A DNA stretch of 64,000 bases from Flavobacterium sp. CF136 (GCF_000282055.1 NZ_AKJZ01000058.1:1-64000), one strand, 5' to 3'; counted from the first letter of the stretch, positions 18,122 to 27,663 are shown. Notes: generated from the letters alone by a model not told the origin. Made by a program: numbers and translations.

Positions 18122-18192
18122 TATTACAAACAAATTAAAATATTGTGTGTACATTTACTCATATACAATTGAATTAACTAAAATTAAAAGAT

Positions 18193-18303
18193 ATGGCAAA
18201 GAGTCAGGATGCAAAAAAGACGGTAAAGAAAGAACCTCTTAAAACCGCAAAAGAAAAGAAAGAAGAAAAGAGAGAGAAGAAAAACGCTCCGAAAAGAGAT
18301 TAA
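18193..18303 (+). CDS. Small lysine-rich basic protein (36 residues)
   Basis: An ATG at 18193 opens a 36-codon frame ending TAA at 18301: MAKSQDAKKTVKKEPLKTAK and a further EKKEEKREKKNAPKRD. About 40% of residues are Lys or Arg, and the chain is probably disordered and nucleic-acid binding. The 5' AAGAT spacing and isolated position between other genes suggest a real small gene. No family is recognised with confidence. Confidence 0.6.
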   Translation: MAKSQDAKKTVKKEPLKTAKEKKEEKREKKNAPKRD

Positions 18304-18378
18304 ATTTAGTATTCAGCCGCAGTCGCAGTTTTTAGTATTTACAACTGAAAACCGTGACTGCAAACTGAGACTAAAAAC

Positions 18379-19839
18379 TTATTTAACCGGAATATTCGAA
18401 AGAATTTCTAATACAAATTTCCAGTATTTTTGAGCCGAAGAAATACTTGCTCTTTCATCAGGAGAATGCGCTCCGTGAATTGTTGGCCCAAAAGAAATCA
18501 TATCCATATCCGGATAATTCGTTCCTAAAATCCCACATTCCAAACCTGCATGACAAGCTACAACTTTAGGCTTTTCATTATTCTGTTTTTCGTAAATATC
18601 CTTTAAAACTTCTAATATTTCTGAATTCACATTTGGTGTCCAGCCTGGGTAAGAACCTGAAAGTTCAACTTCACATCCAACCAATTCAAAAGCAGAACGC
18701 AACGAATTAGCCAAATCAAATTTCGAAGTTTCCACAGAAGAACGTGTTAAACATCCAACCAATATTTCTCCATCTTTTACAATAACGCGGGCAATATTAT
18801 TTGAAGTCTCAACCAAATCAGCCATATCAGCACTCATTCTGTAAACCCCGTTATGAGCTGCATAAATGGCACGAATAATTCCTTCCTGAACTCCTAAATC
18901 CATTACTTTTTCAGGCAAATCACATTTCACGATCTCAATAGAAAGATTTGGTTCAGTAGTTTTATATTCAGCTTTAATATCATTGATAATTTCCTGCATA
19001 TCAAAAATGTAGGCTTCATCAAACATCTCTGAAATAATTACTTTCGCTACACTTTCTCTCGGAATTGCATTTCGCAAACTTCCCCCATTAATCTCAGCCA
19101 CTTGTAAACCGAAGTTTTCAAAAGCATCAAATAACAAACGGTTCATGATTTTATTGGCATTTCCTAAACCTTTATGAATATCCATTCCTGAATGACCGCC
19201 ATTTAATCCTTTTACGGTGATAATATGGCCAACTGAACCTTCCGGAACTTCTTCTTCATGATACGTTCTTGTAGCCGTTACATCAATTCCACCGGCACAT
19301 CCAATATCTATTTCATCATCTTCTTCAGTATCTAAATTCAATAAAATCTGACCTTGAAGAATTCCGCCTTTTAAGTTTAATGCACCTGTCATTCCGGTTT
19401 CTTCATCGATTGTAAACAAAGCTTCAATTGCAGGATGAGGAATATCTTTACTTTCCAGAATAGCCATAATAGTTGCCACTCCTAACCCATTATCCGCTCC
19501 GAGCGTAGTACCACGGGCACGAACCCAGTCACCATCAACATACATATCAATACCTCTAGTATCGAAATCAAAAACGGTATCTGCGTTTTTTTGATGTACC
19601 ATATCAAGATGTCCTTGCAAAACAATTGCTTTACGATTTTCCATTCCCGGAGTTGCAGGTTTTCTGATAATTACATTTCGAATTTCGTCTTCAAAAGTTT
19701 CTAAACCTAAACTATTTCCAAAGTTCTTCATGAACTCAATTACACGTTCTTCTTTTTTTGATGGACGCGGAACAGCGTTCAAATCGGCGAATTTATTCCA
19801 TAGCGCTTTAGGTTCCAGATTTCTTATTTCCTGACTCAT
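18379..19839 (-). CDS. pepD: Aminoacyl-histidine dipeptidase (M20 family)
   Basis: 486 residues. The ATG at 19839 (MSQEIRNLEPKALWNKF) is preferred over one eight codons upstream because a promoter box at 19874-19881 puts the transcript start near 19867. M20 di-zinc ligands are visible: QGHLDMVHQK (His), LGADNGLGVA (Asp), TIDEETGMTGA (Glu-Glu), LNLDTEEDD (Asp) and SFGPTIHGAHSPDE (C-terminal His). Members cleave Xaa-His dipeptides such as carnosine and act broadly in peptide use in the cytoplasm. Confidence 0.95.
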   Translation of the reverse strand: MSQEIRNLEPKALWNKFADLNAVPRPSKKEERVIEFMKNFGNSLGLETFEDEIRNVIIRKPATPGMENRKAIVLQGHLDMVHQKNADTVFDFDTRGIDMYVDGDWVRARGTTLGADNGLGVATIMAILESKDIPHPAIEALFTIDEETGMTGALNLKGGILQGQILLNLDTEEDDEIDIGCAGGIDVTATRTYHEEEVPEGSVGHIITVKGLNGGHSGMDIHKGLGNANKIMNRLLFDAFENFGLQVAEINGGSLRNAIPRESVAKVIISEMFDEAYIFDMQEIINDIKAEYKTTEPNLSIEIVKCDLPEKVMDLGVQEGIIRAIYAAHNGVYRMSADMADLVETSNNIARVIVKDGEILVGCLTRSSVETSKFDLANSLRSAFELVGCEVELSGSYPGWTPNVNSEILEVLKDIYEKQNNEKPKVVACHAGLECGILGTNYPDMDMISFGPTIHGAHSPDERASISSAQKYWKFVLEILSNIPVK

Positions 19840-19873
19840 TATATTTTGTTTGAAGTTTAACAATTAAGAGCTC

Positions 19874-19881
19874 CAAAGTTA
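19874..19881 (-). promoter_or_regulatory. -7 promoter box of pepD
   Basis: The minus strand reads TAACTTTG (TAnnTTTG), about 35 nt upstream of the ATG at 19839. Confidence 0.5.
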
Positions 19882-19975
19882 CAAAGTTTAAATTCTTTTT
19901 CGATACTAAAATATTGTATTTAAAAATTATGTATCCGAAAATATATATAACCACTATACTTTTTTTCCCTATTTA

Positions 19976-20854
19976 TTATATTTCGAAAACCTTTTTAGAA
20001 ACACTTATTCCTTTGCCTCCCGCCATAAGTTTAATTATTTTTGAATCTTCCAAAACTAAATCAACATAAATTAAACTTGGTGAAGGAGTCTGCATAAAAT
20101 TACCCTGTTCTATTAAAAATTTTGATTGGTTAAAATTCAATTTATCATATAAATAACATGCCAATGGTCCAGCAGCCATACCAGTTCCTGCTTCTTCTTT
20201 TATTCCGTATCTTGGCGCGAACATTCTTGTGGTTACGTCTCGTCCTGAATGTTCACTCTGCGTAAAAACATAATATCCTATTAAATCTAAATCTTCGCTA
20301 ATCTTTTCAATTAAATCAAATTGAGGTTTAATTTTTTCTAAAACACTGGTATTTAAAACAGGAATAATTATAAACGAATTTCCTGTACTAACCAGTAAGA
20401 CTGGTGCATTCTCCGGAAGATCATTCTCATTTAATGATAAAGATTCTAAAATTATTTTCTTTTTATCCGAAACATCTTTATAAACCGGTGCTTTCTGCTC
20501 CATAAAAGCCAGTTCGCCATTTATCATTATATCTCTTTTTCCGTCAATAGTTTCTTTTGAAGAATTTGGATTTGCAATCATATCTAACTGACTTAAATAC
20601 GAAAAAGCACCAATTGTTGCATGTCCACAATGGGCGATTTGCCTTTTTGGAGTAAAGAAATCCAATTTAAAATCTGCAACATTTGATTTTGAGACAAACG
20701 CAGTTTCTGATAATCCAACTACAGCAGCAATTTTTAATTTTTCTTCATTTGTAAAATCATCTGCATTAAGAACTACTCCCGCAGGATTACCTCCTTTATC
20801 ATTATCAACAAAGGCATTTACAATTTGAACCTCAACTTTTTTCAGTTTTTTCAT
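19976..20854 (-). CDS. PhzF family isomerase/epimerase-like protein
   Basis: 292 residues, the usual PhzF length, built of two similar halves. Hallmarks: VNAFVDNDKGGNPAGVVL near the N-terminus, a glutamate in SETAFV, FFTPKRQIAHCGHATIG and, in the second half, GTGMAAGPLACYL. Most family members are of unknown substrate; phenazine synthesis is not implied as no other phz genes are present. It lies on the same strand as the sigma factor gene upstream (76-bp gap). Confidence 0.9.
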   Translation of the reverse strand: MKKLKKVEVQIVNAFVDNDKGGNPAGVVLNADDFTNEEKLKIAAVVGLSETAFVSKSNVADFKLDFFTPKRQIAHCGHATIGAFSYLSQLDMIANPNSSKETIDGKRDIMINGELAFMEQKAPVYKDVSDKKKIILESLSLNENDLPENAPVLLVSTGNSFIIIPVLNTSVLEKIKPQFDLIEKISEDLDLIGYYVFTQSEHSGRDVTTRMFAPRYGIKEEAGTGMAAGPLACYLYDKLNFNQSKFLIEQGNFMQTPSPSLIYVDLVLEDSKIIKLMAGGKGISVSKKVFEI

Positions 20855-20930
20855 TTCTCTATTTTTTAGAATTTATAATTCATTTCTAAACTATAGACGG
20901 TAACATCAAAAAAAAGACGCAAAATTATTT

Positions 20931-21440
20931 CTAGCTAAAGTTATCAAGATTCAGTTCGTCTTTGTTTTCACAATTTAAAACAAGCGTCTTTACTTTTTCT
21001 TTACCTCGCTGTACTCTTGATTTGGCACCTGAATAAGAAATCCCAAGATATTCTGCCAATTCAATTTGAGAAAAATTTTTTAGAATCGTCAACAATAGAG
21101 CTTCTTTATATTTATTTGGTAAATTGTTTATTTTACTATTGATACAATCACTAAGTTTTGAAAAATTCTCATCATTATCAGCATTAGCAATATCAATACT
21201 TTCGAGAGAGAAAAGATTATTATCCTTTCGAAAATGATCCAAAATGGTATTTCTTGTAATTTGATATACCCACGAAGTAAGTTTTGAAGAATCTTTTAAG
21301 TTATGTACTTTCAATTGTATTTTCAAAAATACATCTTGTAAAATATCTTCACTTATTTGTTTGTTTTTTACTTTAAAAAAAATAAACTTTTGAAGCTCCT
21401 GATGAAGGTCTTTCCATATATTTTGAATTTCGTTTTCCAT
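20931..21440 (-). CDS. ECF-type RNA polymerase sigma factor (SigZ-like)
   Basis: 169 residues. Region 2 is DILQDVFLKIQLKV..LTSWVYQITRNTILDHFRK and region 4 is LPNKYKEALLLTILKNFSQIELAEYLGISYSGAKSRVQRGKEKVK, a clear helix-turn-helix. The C-terminal NCENKDELNLDNFS extension resembles SigZ-like factors. No anti-sigma gene is adjacent; the downstream gene is the PhzF protein. Confidence 0.92.
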   Translation of the reverse strand: MENEIQNIWKDLHQELQKFIFFKVKNKQISEDILQDVFLKIQLKVHNLKDSSKLTSWVYQITRNTILDHFRKDNNLFSLESIDIANADNDENFSKLSDCINSKINNLPNKYKEALLLTILKNFSQIELAEYLGISYSGAKSRVQRGKEKVKTLVLNCENKDELNLDNFS

Positions 21441-21543
21441 ATAAATCCATTTTTTAAGAAGTAAGAAATTTTATTTATAAAGATAATAACAAAATCATCA
21501 GCAAAAATAGTTTCTTATATTTACAATAATTTATTAAATCAAA

Positions 21544-22608
21544 ATGCTAAAAAGAAAATACATTTTACCTCTATTACTTCTTGTACAGATTATTATTTTA
21601 AAGATTTTACCATTCTTTCCTGAGTTTACAGAACACTTTTACAGCAATGGGTTATATTTAAAAATCTCACATTTTTCGAGAATTGTTTTAGGCAGGATTC
21701 CTTTTTCTGTTGGCGATTGTATTTACTCTGTTTTGATTATATTATTGATTCGATGGCTTTGGACATCACGAAAAACCTGGAAGTTGCAATGGAAAGACAA
21801 TATTTTAAAGGTTTTAAGCTGTCTTTCTATATTTTACTTTTTCTTTCATGTCCTTTGGGCATTGAATTATTACAGGGAACCTCTTTTTGAAAAAATGAAA
21901 ATAAAAAGAGAATATACCGATACCGAATTGCTTGTTTTTACTAAAAAACTAATTGTAAAAACGAATGAAATTCAGCTTCAAATAACAAAAAAAGACAGTT
22001 CTAAAATAGTTTTTCCGTATTCACAGGAACAAGCTTTTCAGATGAATTTAAATGGTTATAAAAACCTTGCGAAAGAACATCCTTTCTTTAAATATGAAAT
22101 TTTGAGCGTTAAAAAATCACTTTTCAGCCTGCCTCTGACTTATATGGGATTTGGCGGTTATCTGAATCCGTTTACTAATGAAGCTCAGGTAAATGATTTG
22201 TTGCCAATGTACAATTTTCCCGCTACAACCTGTCACGAAATGGCGCATCAAATGGGTTTTGCCAGCGAAAGTGAATGTAATTTTATTGGTGTTTTAGCAT
22301 CTGTTAAAAATAAAAATTTATATTATCAATATTCCGGTTATAGTTTTGCTTTGCGCTACTGCTTAGGAATTTGGCAGGTTAAAAACGAGAATATTTTTAA
22401 TCAGTTAAAGAAAACAGTCCACGTTGGCATTTTAAAAAACTATAAGGAGAGTCACGATTTCTGGAAACAATATGATACTTTTATTGATGAAGGTTTCCAT
22501 GTTTTTTACGACAATTTTTTAAAAATAAACCATCAAAAAGATGGCATGGAAGGTTATAGCAAGTTTGTAGATTTGATGGTGAATTATTATAAAACACGAA
22601 AATTATAA
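21544..22608 (+). CDS. DUF3810 family membrane protein with HExxH motif
   Basis: 354 residues. Three hydrophobic segments lie in the first 120 residues (ILPLLLLVQIIILKILPFF, VGDCIYSVLIILLIRWLW, VLSCLSIFYFFFHVLWAL). A soluble domain follows with TTCHEMAHQMGFASESECNFIG, an HEMAH zinc-binding site plus a downstream Glu, as in zinc metalloproteases. The family is DUF3810, common in Bacteroidota. Protease activity is a prediction from the motif. Confidence 0.88.
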   Translation: MLKRKYILPLLLLVQIIILKILPFFPEFTEHFYSNGLYLKISHFSRIVLGRIPFSVGDCIYSVLIILLIRWLWTSRKTWKLQWKDNILKVLSCLSIFYFFFHVLWALNYYREPLFEKMKIKREYTDTELLVFTKKLIVKTNEIQLQITKKDSSKIVFPYSQEQAFQMNLNGYKNLAKEHPFFKYEILSVKKSLFSLPLTYMGFGGYLNPFTNEAQVNDLLPMYNFPATTCHEMAHQMGFASESECNFIGVLASVKNKNLYYQYSGYSFALRYCLGIWQVKNENIFNQLKKTVHVGILKNYKESHDFWKQYDTFIDEGFHVFYDNFLKINHQKDGMEGYSKFVDLMVNYYKTRKL

Positions 22609-22707
22609 AGGCCGCCACGGATTGCACGAATTGTCACGAATGCTCTTAATCATTAATTAAAAAACTAAATCATAATTCGATAAATTTGTGAAATTCGTGG
22701 CAAAAAA
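22609..22707. repeat. Dispersed inverted repeat (CACGAATT type)
   Basis: The left arm GCCACGGATTGCACGAATTG and the right arm, read on the minus strand as GCCACGAATTTCACAAATTT, form an imperfect inverted repeat between two genes. It is a typical dispersed intergenic element of Flavobacterium genomes, with no coding potential. Confidence 0.65.
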
Positions 22708-22752
22708 ACAATTCATTGTAACAAAATAGATTTCAATACTACTAATACCTAT

Positions 22753-23247
22753 ATGAGCGAAAATCTAGAACAGTCATTTGTGGCGCAATTGCAGGCAAAT
22801 CAGAATATAATCCACAAAATTTGTAGATTATATACTGCTGGCGAAGATGCTCATAAAGACTTGTTTCAGGAAATCACCATTCAGCTTTGGAAAGCGTATC
22901 CTAAATTTAGAGGCGACAGTAAATTTTCGACCTGGACGTATCGCGTTGCTTTAAATACAGCCATTACCTTATATCGAAAAACCAAAAGAACCATATCTAC
23001 CGTAGATTATGAAAGTCATCAGCATTTTGTGAAGGATGTTGATTACAACTATGAAGAGGAAGAACAGATTAAATTGATGTATAAAGCCGTTTATCAGCTC
23101 AATGACATCGAAAAAGCATTAGTTTTTATGTATTTAGAAGACAAAGATTATCAAGAAATAGCAGAAACCTTAGGGATCAGCGAAGTGAATGCACGTGTGA
23201 AAATGAACAGAATTAAAGGGAAACTTAAAAAAATACTAAATCCTTAA
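22753..23247 (+). CDS. ECF-type RNA polymerase sigma factor
   Basis: 164 residues. Region 2: DLFQEITIQLWKAYPKFRGDSKFSTWTYRVALNTAITLYRK. Region 4: LEDKDYQEIAETLGISEVNARVKMNRIKGKLKKIL. The membrane protein gene 8 bp downstream is the likely partner or regulator. The two form an operon. Confidence 0.93.
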   Translation: MSENLEQSFVAQLQANQNIIHKICRLYTAGEDAHKDLFQEITIQLWKAYPKFRGDSKFSTWTYRVALNTAITLYRKTKRTISTVDYESHQHFVKDVDYNYEEEEQIKLMYKAVYQLNDIEKALVFMYLEDKDYQEIAETLGISEVNARVKMNRIKGKLKKILNP

Positions 23248-23255
23248 AAATTATT

Positions 23256-23888
23256 ATGAAAGAACTGGATTTATTAAAAAAAGACTGGAAAAAGAACGCC
23301 GATTCTTTTGAACAAATTTCAGAAAATGAAATCTATAAAATGATTCATAAAAAATCATCTTCCATTGTAAAGTGGATTTTGATTATCAGCATTTTAGAAA
23401 TTTTATTCTGGACAGTTTCAAACTTATTTTTCAGCACTGACGAAATGCTTATTAAGATAAATCATCCTGAAATGATTTTTTATCTTGAAGTTTTAACATA
23501 CTTCAATTATGTCGTGGTTTTGGTTTTTGTCTATTTTTTCTATAAAAACTACAAAACTATATCTGCCACAGAATCTACAAAATTACTAATGAGCAGTATT
23601 TTAAAAACCCGAAAAACCGTTCAATATTATGTTTGGTACAATTTAGGGATGGCCGTTATAAGCTCCATTATTAGCTTCTTTATTGCTTTTGTATACAATC
23701 CTGACATGGCATTTTTAAAAGACAAATTAGCTGCGAATGGTAAAACAATATTTATTACTGGCGGAATTTTACTCTTGGTAACACTAGTATTTTTAGGTAT
23801 GTTTTGGTGTTTTTACAGGTTGCTGTACGGAACACTGTTACGTCGCTTATATACCAATTATAAGGAATTGAAGAAAATTGATTTCTAA
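23256..23888 (+). CDS. Four-helix membrane protein paired with the sigma factor
   Basis: 210 residues. A charged cytoplasmic N-terminus (MKELDLLKKDWKKNADSFEQISENEIYKMI) precedes four hydrophobic segments (IVKWILIISILEILFWTVS, YFNYVVVLVFVYFFYK, YNLGMAVISSIISFFIAFVY, ITGGILLLVTLVFLGMFWCFY). It starts 8 bp after the sigma factor stop. Position and N-terminal layout suggest an anti-sigma role, although no known anti-sigma domain is visible. That function is inferred only. Confidence 0.75.
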   Translation: MKELDLLKKDWKKNADSFEQISENEIYKMIHKKSSSIVKWILIISILEILFWTVSNLFFSTDEMLIKINHPEMIFYLEVLTYFNYVVVLVFVYFFYKNYKTISATESTKLLMSSILKTRKTVQYYVWYNLGMAVISSIISFFIAFVYNPDMAFLKDKLAANGKTIFITGGILLLVTLVFLGMFWCFYRLLYGTLLRRLYTNYKELKKIDF

Positions 23889-24041
23889 AACGAAAGTTGT
23901 GAAAGGCAAAAGCAAAGATTAAAAGGTTTTCTTTGAAAGTTATTACATCTCTTAGATACTAAGTTTTTTTCTATAATTTGAAACCAACTACACCGAAAGT
24001 CGGATTGGAGATGCAAGCGTAAAATAAAAACATTTATAAAT

Positions 24042-24872
24042 CTAATTTTCATTTTCTGATGCCTTATAGCTCCATCTTCTCTTTTCGTTAAGTTCTTCCT
24101 CAACTTTTATTACTTCGGCTGGAATAACTTTTAAAAATGATGGATGCTGCTCAATCGCGTATTCTACTTTTTCAACAATTTCGTCAATCGTATCATTTTC
24201 ATAATCAATGTCAAGAGGTTCTTTAATGATGAAAGACTGCAGAATATTTTTCTTTTTCATTCGTAATCCTTTTTTATCAAACGAACGGCGGAAACCGTCA
24301 ATCACAATCGGAATTACAATAGGTTTATGTTGTTTAATGATATGTGCGGTACCTTTTCGAACAGGCTTAAACGATTTTGTAGTTCCCTGCGGAAATGTAA
24401 TTACCCAGCCATCTTCAAGCGCTATTCTAATATTTTCAGTATCATTTGGGTTAACATCTCGTTTTTCAGTAACATCAACACCCTTGGCACGCCATGTTCT
24501 TTCGACTGTAATAGCACCCACATATGCTAAAATTCTTGGCAGTAAACCTGCCTGCATCGTTTCTTTGGCCGCAACATAATAAATATTCATTTTAGGCTGC
24601 CATAAATAACCAATATTCTTAATCGTGTCCTGGCGTCCTGATAAACTTGCATTAAAAACATGAAACATCGCTACAACATCGGCAAAATAGGTCTGGTGGT
24701 TTGATATAAACAAAACATTTGTATCCGGCAAAGTTTTAATGATTTCAGATCCTTCAATCTGCAATTCATTAAAGCCCCTATATCTTCGGTGAGTCATGGC
24801 TCCTAAAATACGGATTAACCATTTCTTGATGAATAATATATGTCCGAAAGGATTTCGTTTAAACAACCCCAT
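24042..24872 (-). CDS. 1-acyl-sn-glycerol-3-phosphate acyltransferase-like protein
   Basis: 276 residues. The ATG at 24872 (MGLFKRNPFG) is preferred over an earlier one because the -7 box lies at 24904-24911, which an earlier start would overlap. The acyltransferase motifs are present with variants: NHQTYFADVVAMF (block I, HxxxxD), and TFPQGTTKSF in place of FPEGTRS. It is a PlsC-like enzyme of phospholipid synthesis or remodelling, probably at the inner membrane. The block III change from Glu to Gln is unusual for PlsC and could affect specificity. Confidence 0.85.
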   Translation of the reverse strand: MGLFKRNPFGHILFIKKWLIRILGAMTHRRYRGFNELQIEGSEIIKTLPDTNVLFISNHQTYFADVVAMFHVFNASLSGRQDTIKNIGYLWQPKMNIYYVAAKETMQAGLLPRILAYVGAITVERTWRAKGVDVTEKRDVNPNDTENIRIALEDGWVITFPQGTTKSFKPVRKGTAHIIKQHKPIVIPIVIDGFRRSFDKKGLRMKKKNILQSFIIKEPLDIDYENDTIDEIVEKVEYAIEQHPSFLKVIPAEVIKVEEELNEKRRWSYKASENEN

Positions 24873-24903
24873 AGCTTTGTTATTGTATTTTTTAGTTAAG
24901 TCG

Positions 24904-24911
24904 CAAACATA
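24904..24911 (-). promoter_or_regulatory. -7 promoter box of the acyltransferase gene
   Basis: The minus strand reads TATGTTTG (TAnnTTTG), 31 nt upstream of the ATG at 24872. This decides the start codon. Confidence 0.5.
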
Positions 24912-24998
24912 CAAAAATTATTTATTTGGTAATACTTTTAAGCAATTTCAAAAACAAATCGTTATCCTAATGAATATCAAATTGTTATTTTTATGTTT

Positions 24999-25649
24999 TC
25001 ATATATTTTCTTCAAAAGTAATTTTTAAAACATCTCTTAATTCACTTAATATCATCGCCGTTGCCCCCCAAACTACATGATTTTGGATATTAAATGCCGG
25101 AACCAAAACATTAGCAGCATAAGAAGTTGATAATGTGGCCTCGATTATAATTTCATCATTTAAAAAAACTGAAAGCGGCAATTCTATAATATCGGCTACC
25201 TCTCTAATATCCGGATAAAATGAAAGCTCTTGTGATGAAATCCCTAAAAAAGGATGAACTAAAAAATTACTTGGCGGTATATACATTGGTGTAAACTGCT
25301 TTATAATTTCTATTTTTTCAGATGAAATCCCAACTTCTTCGTGTGTTTCCCGTAAAGCTGTTTCCTGAAAATTGGCATCTGAAATTTCATATTTGCCTCC
25401 CGGAAATGCAATTTGAGAAGAATGAACCCCATCATAAGCATTCCGAACGATTAATACCAGATGTGTTTTTCCGTTTTTAGGGTAAAACAACATCATAACA
25501 GCAGCTATTCTTGGTTTTTTTTCAGACAGATCAAGATTTTTCATCAGCGTAACCCTTTCTAAGGGAGCCATTTTTACATGTGCTTTTTCAGCAGGCAATT
25601 CAACCGGAATTAAATTAGGAACATGTTGCAAAAAATCTTGAAAATCCAT
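24999..25649 (-). CDS. NUDIX hydrolase, CoA pyrophosphatase type
   Basis: 216 residues from the ATG at 25649 (a TTG two codons upstream is ignored). The NUDIX box is complete: GGKYEISDANFQETALRETH followed by EEVGI. The upstream GGK and the FLVHPFLG segment match CoA-type NUDIX enzymes, which cleave CoA to 3',5'-ADP and phosphopantetheine. It is divergent from the DUF4268 gene. Confidence 0.92.
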   Translation of the reverse strand: MDFQDFLQHVPNLIPVELPAEKAHVKMAPLERVTLMKNLDLSEKKPRIAAVMMLFYPKNGKTHLVLIVRNAYDGVHSSQIAFPGGKYEISDANFQETALRETHEEVGISSEKIEIIKQFTPMYIPPSNFLVHPFLGISSQELSFYPDIREVADIIELPLSVFLNDEIIIEATLSTSYAANVLVPAFNIQNHVVWGATAMILSELRDVLKITFEENI

Positions 25650-25742
25650 AATCAAAGTTTATTTTTGTACTTTCAAACAAAGTATAAATATAGTCCAGAA
25701 AACGCGTTTTTACAAGTTTTCCCGGATCTAAAGCCATAATAA

Positions 25743-26183
25743 ATGTACAGCAGAGAAGAATCACAAAAATTAAAGAGAGAATTTTGGGTGGCTTTCGCCG
25801 AAAAACATCCACGAAAATGGGTCCTTTATGATACCAAGATTAAAGATTTCTCTTTTAAGTTTTATGTAGATAATAAAAAAGCCCAGGTTTTAATTGATAT
25901 CGAACACCGAAGTGATGAGAAACGAACTGCTTATTTCGAAAAAATAGAAGCTTTAAAAAACATTCTGGAAGAAGAGTTTATCAAAGATTTAGTTTTCGAA
26001 AAAAATTACACTTTAGAGAGTGGTAAAACAATTAGCCGAATTTGGATCGAGAAACAAGGGGTCGGATTCAGTAATCGTAATAATTGGGAAAGTATTTTTG
26101 ACTTCTTTTTTGAAAAAATGAATGCTTTAGAAATGTTTTATTTGGAATATGACGAGTTTATAAAAGATATTGAAAACAATTAA
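25743..26183 (+). CDS. DUF4268 domain protein
   Basis: 146 residues. KREFWVAFAEKHPRKWVLYDTKIKDFSFKFYVDNKKAQVLIDIEHR and ESIFDFFFEKMNALEMFYLEYDEFI match DUF4268, an alpha/beta family of unknown function sometimes linked to nuclease-like folds. It is monocistronic. Confidence 0.8.
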   Translation: MYSREESQKLKREFWVAFAEKHPRKWVLYDTKIKDFSFKFYVDNKKAQVLIDIEHRSDEKRTAYFEKIEALKNILEEEFIKDLVFEKNYTLESGKTISRIWIEKQGVGFSNRNNWESIFDFFFEKMNALEMFYLEYDEFIKDIENN

Positions 26184-26279
26184 TAAATACTTACTTATAA
26201 GCAGGTATTCATCACGCATCAAAAAGTTTGAATTTTATAATAATGGATGATTGTCTCATATTTTATGAGTTCACATAAA

Positions 26280-26690
26280 TCACACTGTAACAATGTTATA
26301 CAAAATAATATGTTCATCATAATTAATATAAAGCTGCTTGCGATAGTCTTGTTTTTTTCGGGTAATAATTGATATTTTACAATCAACACCATTATTATCT
26401 TTGCAGATAAAAGAATAAACAATATCAGTATCATTTTCTTCTCTTGCAATATAATCTATAATATTAAACAGTTGTATTTCCTGCGAGTATACTACAATTC
26501 TGTGTTTATCGGTATCCAGAACCACAGAAAGATTAACCAAATCAAGGTTTGACCATTCGCCCCATTTTCCTTTATCATTTTTTTCTAAAACACTAAACCC
26601 TGAAGTTTTAAAACGATAGGATTGACTATAGGATTGATGCAAACCAAATCCTAAAAAAAGAAACAATATATAGACACGAATAGTATTCAT
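26280..26690 (-). CDS. Secreted protein of unknown function
   Basis: 136 residues with a signal peptide (MNTIRVYILFLFLGFGLHQSYSQ). The mature part is beta-rich (YRFKTSGFSVLEKNDKGKWGEWSNLDLVNLSVVLDTDKHRIVVYS). It ends 17 bp after the nitronate monooxygenase-like gene's stop on the reverse side and shares its strand, so the two may be cotranscribed. No family is recognised. Confidence 0.7.
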   Translation of the reverse strand: MNTIRVYILFLFLGFGLHQSYSQSYRFKTSGFSVLEKNDKGKWGEWSNLDLVNLSVVLDTDKHRIVVYSQEIQLFNIIDYIAREENDTDIVYSFICKDNNGVDCKISIITRKKQDYRKQLYINYDEHIILYNIVTV

Positions 26691-26706
26691 AAAGTATAAT
26701 TAAGCT

Positions 26707-27651
26707 TTAAAACTCAAATTTAGTTTTTTCCTGGCTGGCAATTTCAAAATCGGATATCATTTCTTTAATAATTTGTTCAACCGGCAAAATTTCGTGGATT
26801 AATCCTGCAATTTGTCCAATTTCAAGTTCTCCTTCTTCCATGTCACCCTCAAACATTCCCTTTTTTGCCCTTGCTCTGCCTAAAAGTTGTGCCAAATCTT
26901 CTTTTGAAGGGCATTTTTCATATAGATCCTGAACATCCTGATAGAATTTATTTTTAATCAATCTGACTGGTGCTAATTCTTTTAAGGTTAATTGAGTATC
27001 ACCTTCATTTAGACTAATAATTTTTTGTTTAAAATTATCATGGGACGATGATTCAACCGAAGCAGCAAAACGACTTCCGACCTGAACGCCATCAGCACCT
27101 AAAATCATGGCGGCCAGCATTCCTCTTCCTGTAGCAATTCCTCCTGCTGCAATTATTGGAATCCGAATTTTTTCTTTCACCATCGGAATCAATGTTAGCG
27201 TAGTTGTTTCATCACGTCCGTTATGACCTCCCGCTTCAAAACCTTCAGCCACAATTGCATCAACACCGGCTTCCTGCGCTTTTAAAGCAAAAACACTGCT
27301 GCTGACAACATGTACAACCGTAATCCCTTTTTCTTTTAAAAATGAAGTCCAGGTTTTAGGATTTCCTGCCGAAGTAAAAACGATCTTTACACCCTCATTA
27401 ACTACAATATTCATTATTTCTTCGATGTCTGGATACAACATCGGAATATTAACCCCAAACGGTTTATTAGTTGCTATTTTACATTTTTGAATATGTTCTC
27501 TCAAAACTTCCGGGTACATGGAACCTGCACCAATAAGACCTAAACCTCCTGCATTACTTACGGCTGATGCCAGTTTATAACCGCTGTTCCAAATCATTCC
27601 GCCCTGAATGATTGGATATTTTATATTGAAAAGCTGTGTGATTTTATTCAT
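26707..27651 (-). CDS. Nitronate monooxygenase / FabK-like flavin enzyme
   Basis: 314 residues, a TIM-barrel FMN enzyme of the 2-nitropropane dioxygenase family. Motifs: KYPIIQGGMIWNSG, SNAGGLGLIGAGSM, EGFEAGGHNGRDETTTL, PIIAAGGIATGRGM and GADGVQVGSRFAAS. FabK-type enoyl-ACP reductases share these, so either activity is possible. It sits 12 bp upstream of the subtilase gene end and on the same strand, so it is probably cotranscribed with it. Confidence 0.92.
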   Translation of the reverse strand: MNKITQLFNIKYPIIQGGMIWNSGYKLASAVSNAGGLGLIGAGSMYPEVLREHIQKCKIATNKPFGVNIPMLYPDIEEIMNIVVNEGVKIVFTSAGNPKTWTSFLKEKGITVVHVVSSSVFALKAQEAGVDAIVAEGFEAGGHNGRDETTTLTLIPMVKEKIRIPIIAAGGIATGRGMLAAMILGADGVQVGSRFAASVESSSHDNFKQKIISLNEGDTQLTLKELAPVRLIKNKFYQDVQDLYEKCPSKEDLAQLLGRARAKKGMFEGDMEEGELEIGQIAGLIHEILPVEQIIKEMISDFEIASQEKTKFEF

Positions 27652-27663
27652 TCAAAAATGCTG

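Noticed and set aside
18319..18362. Hairpin GCAGTCGCAGTTTT / AAAACCGTGACTGC as a terminator
   Set aside because: The stem has mismatches and no T tract. It is more likely a dispersed repeat.
20931..21440. A phenazine gene cluster (PhzF plus regulator)
   Set aside because: Only a PhzF-family protein and a sigma factor are present. No other phenazine synthesis gene is nearby, and PhzF homologues are widespread.
25615..25812. 65-codon minus-strand frame between the NUDIX and DUF4268 genes
   Set aside because: It overlaps both neighbours' 5' ends, including the start of the DUF4268 gene, and shows no family similarity.
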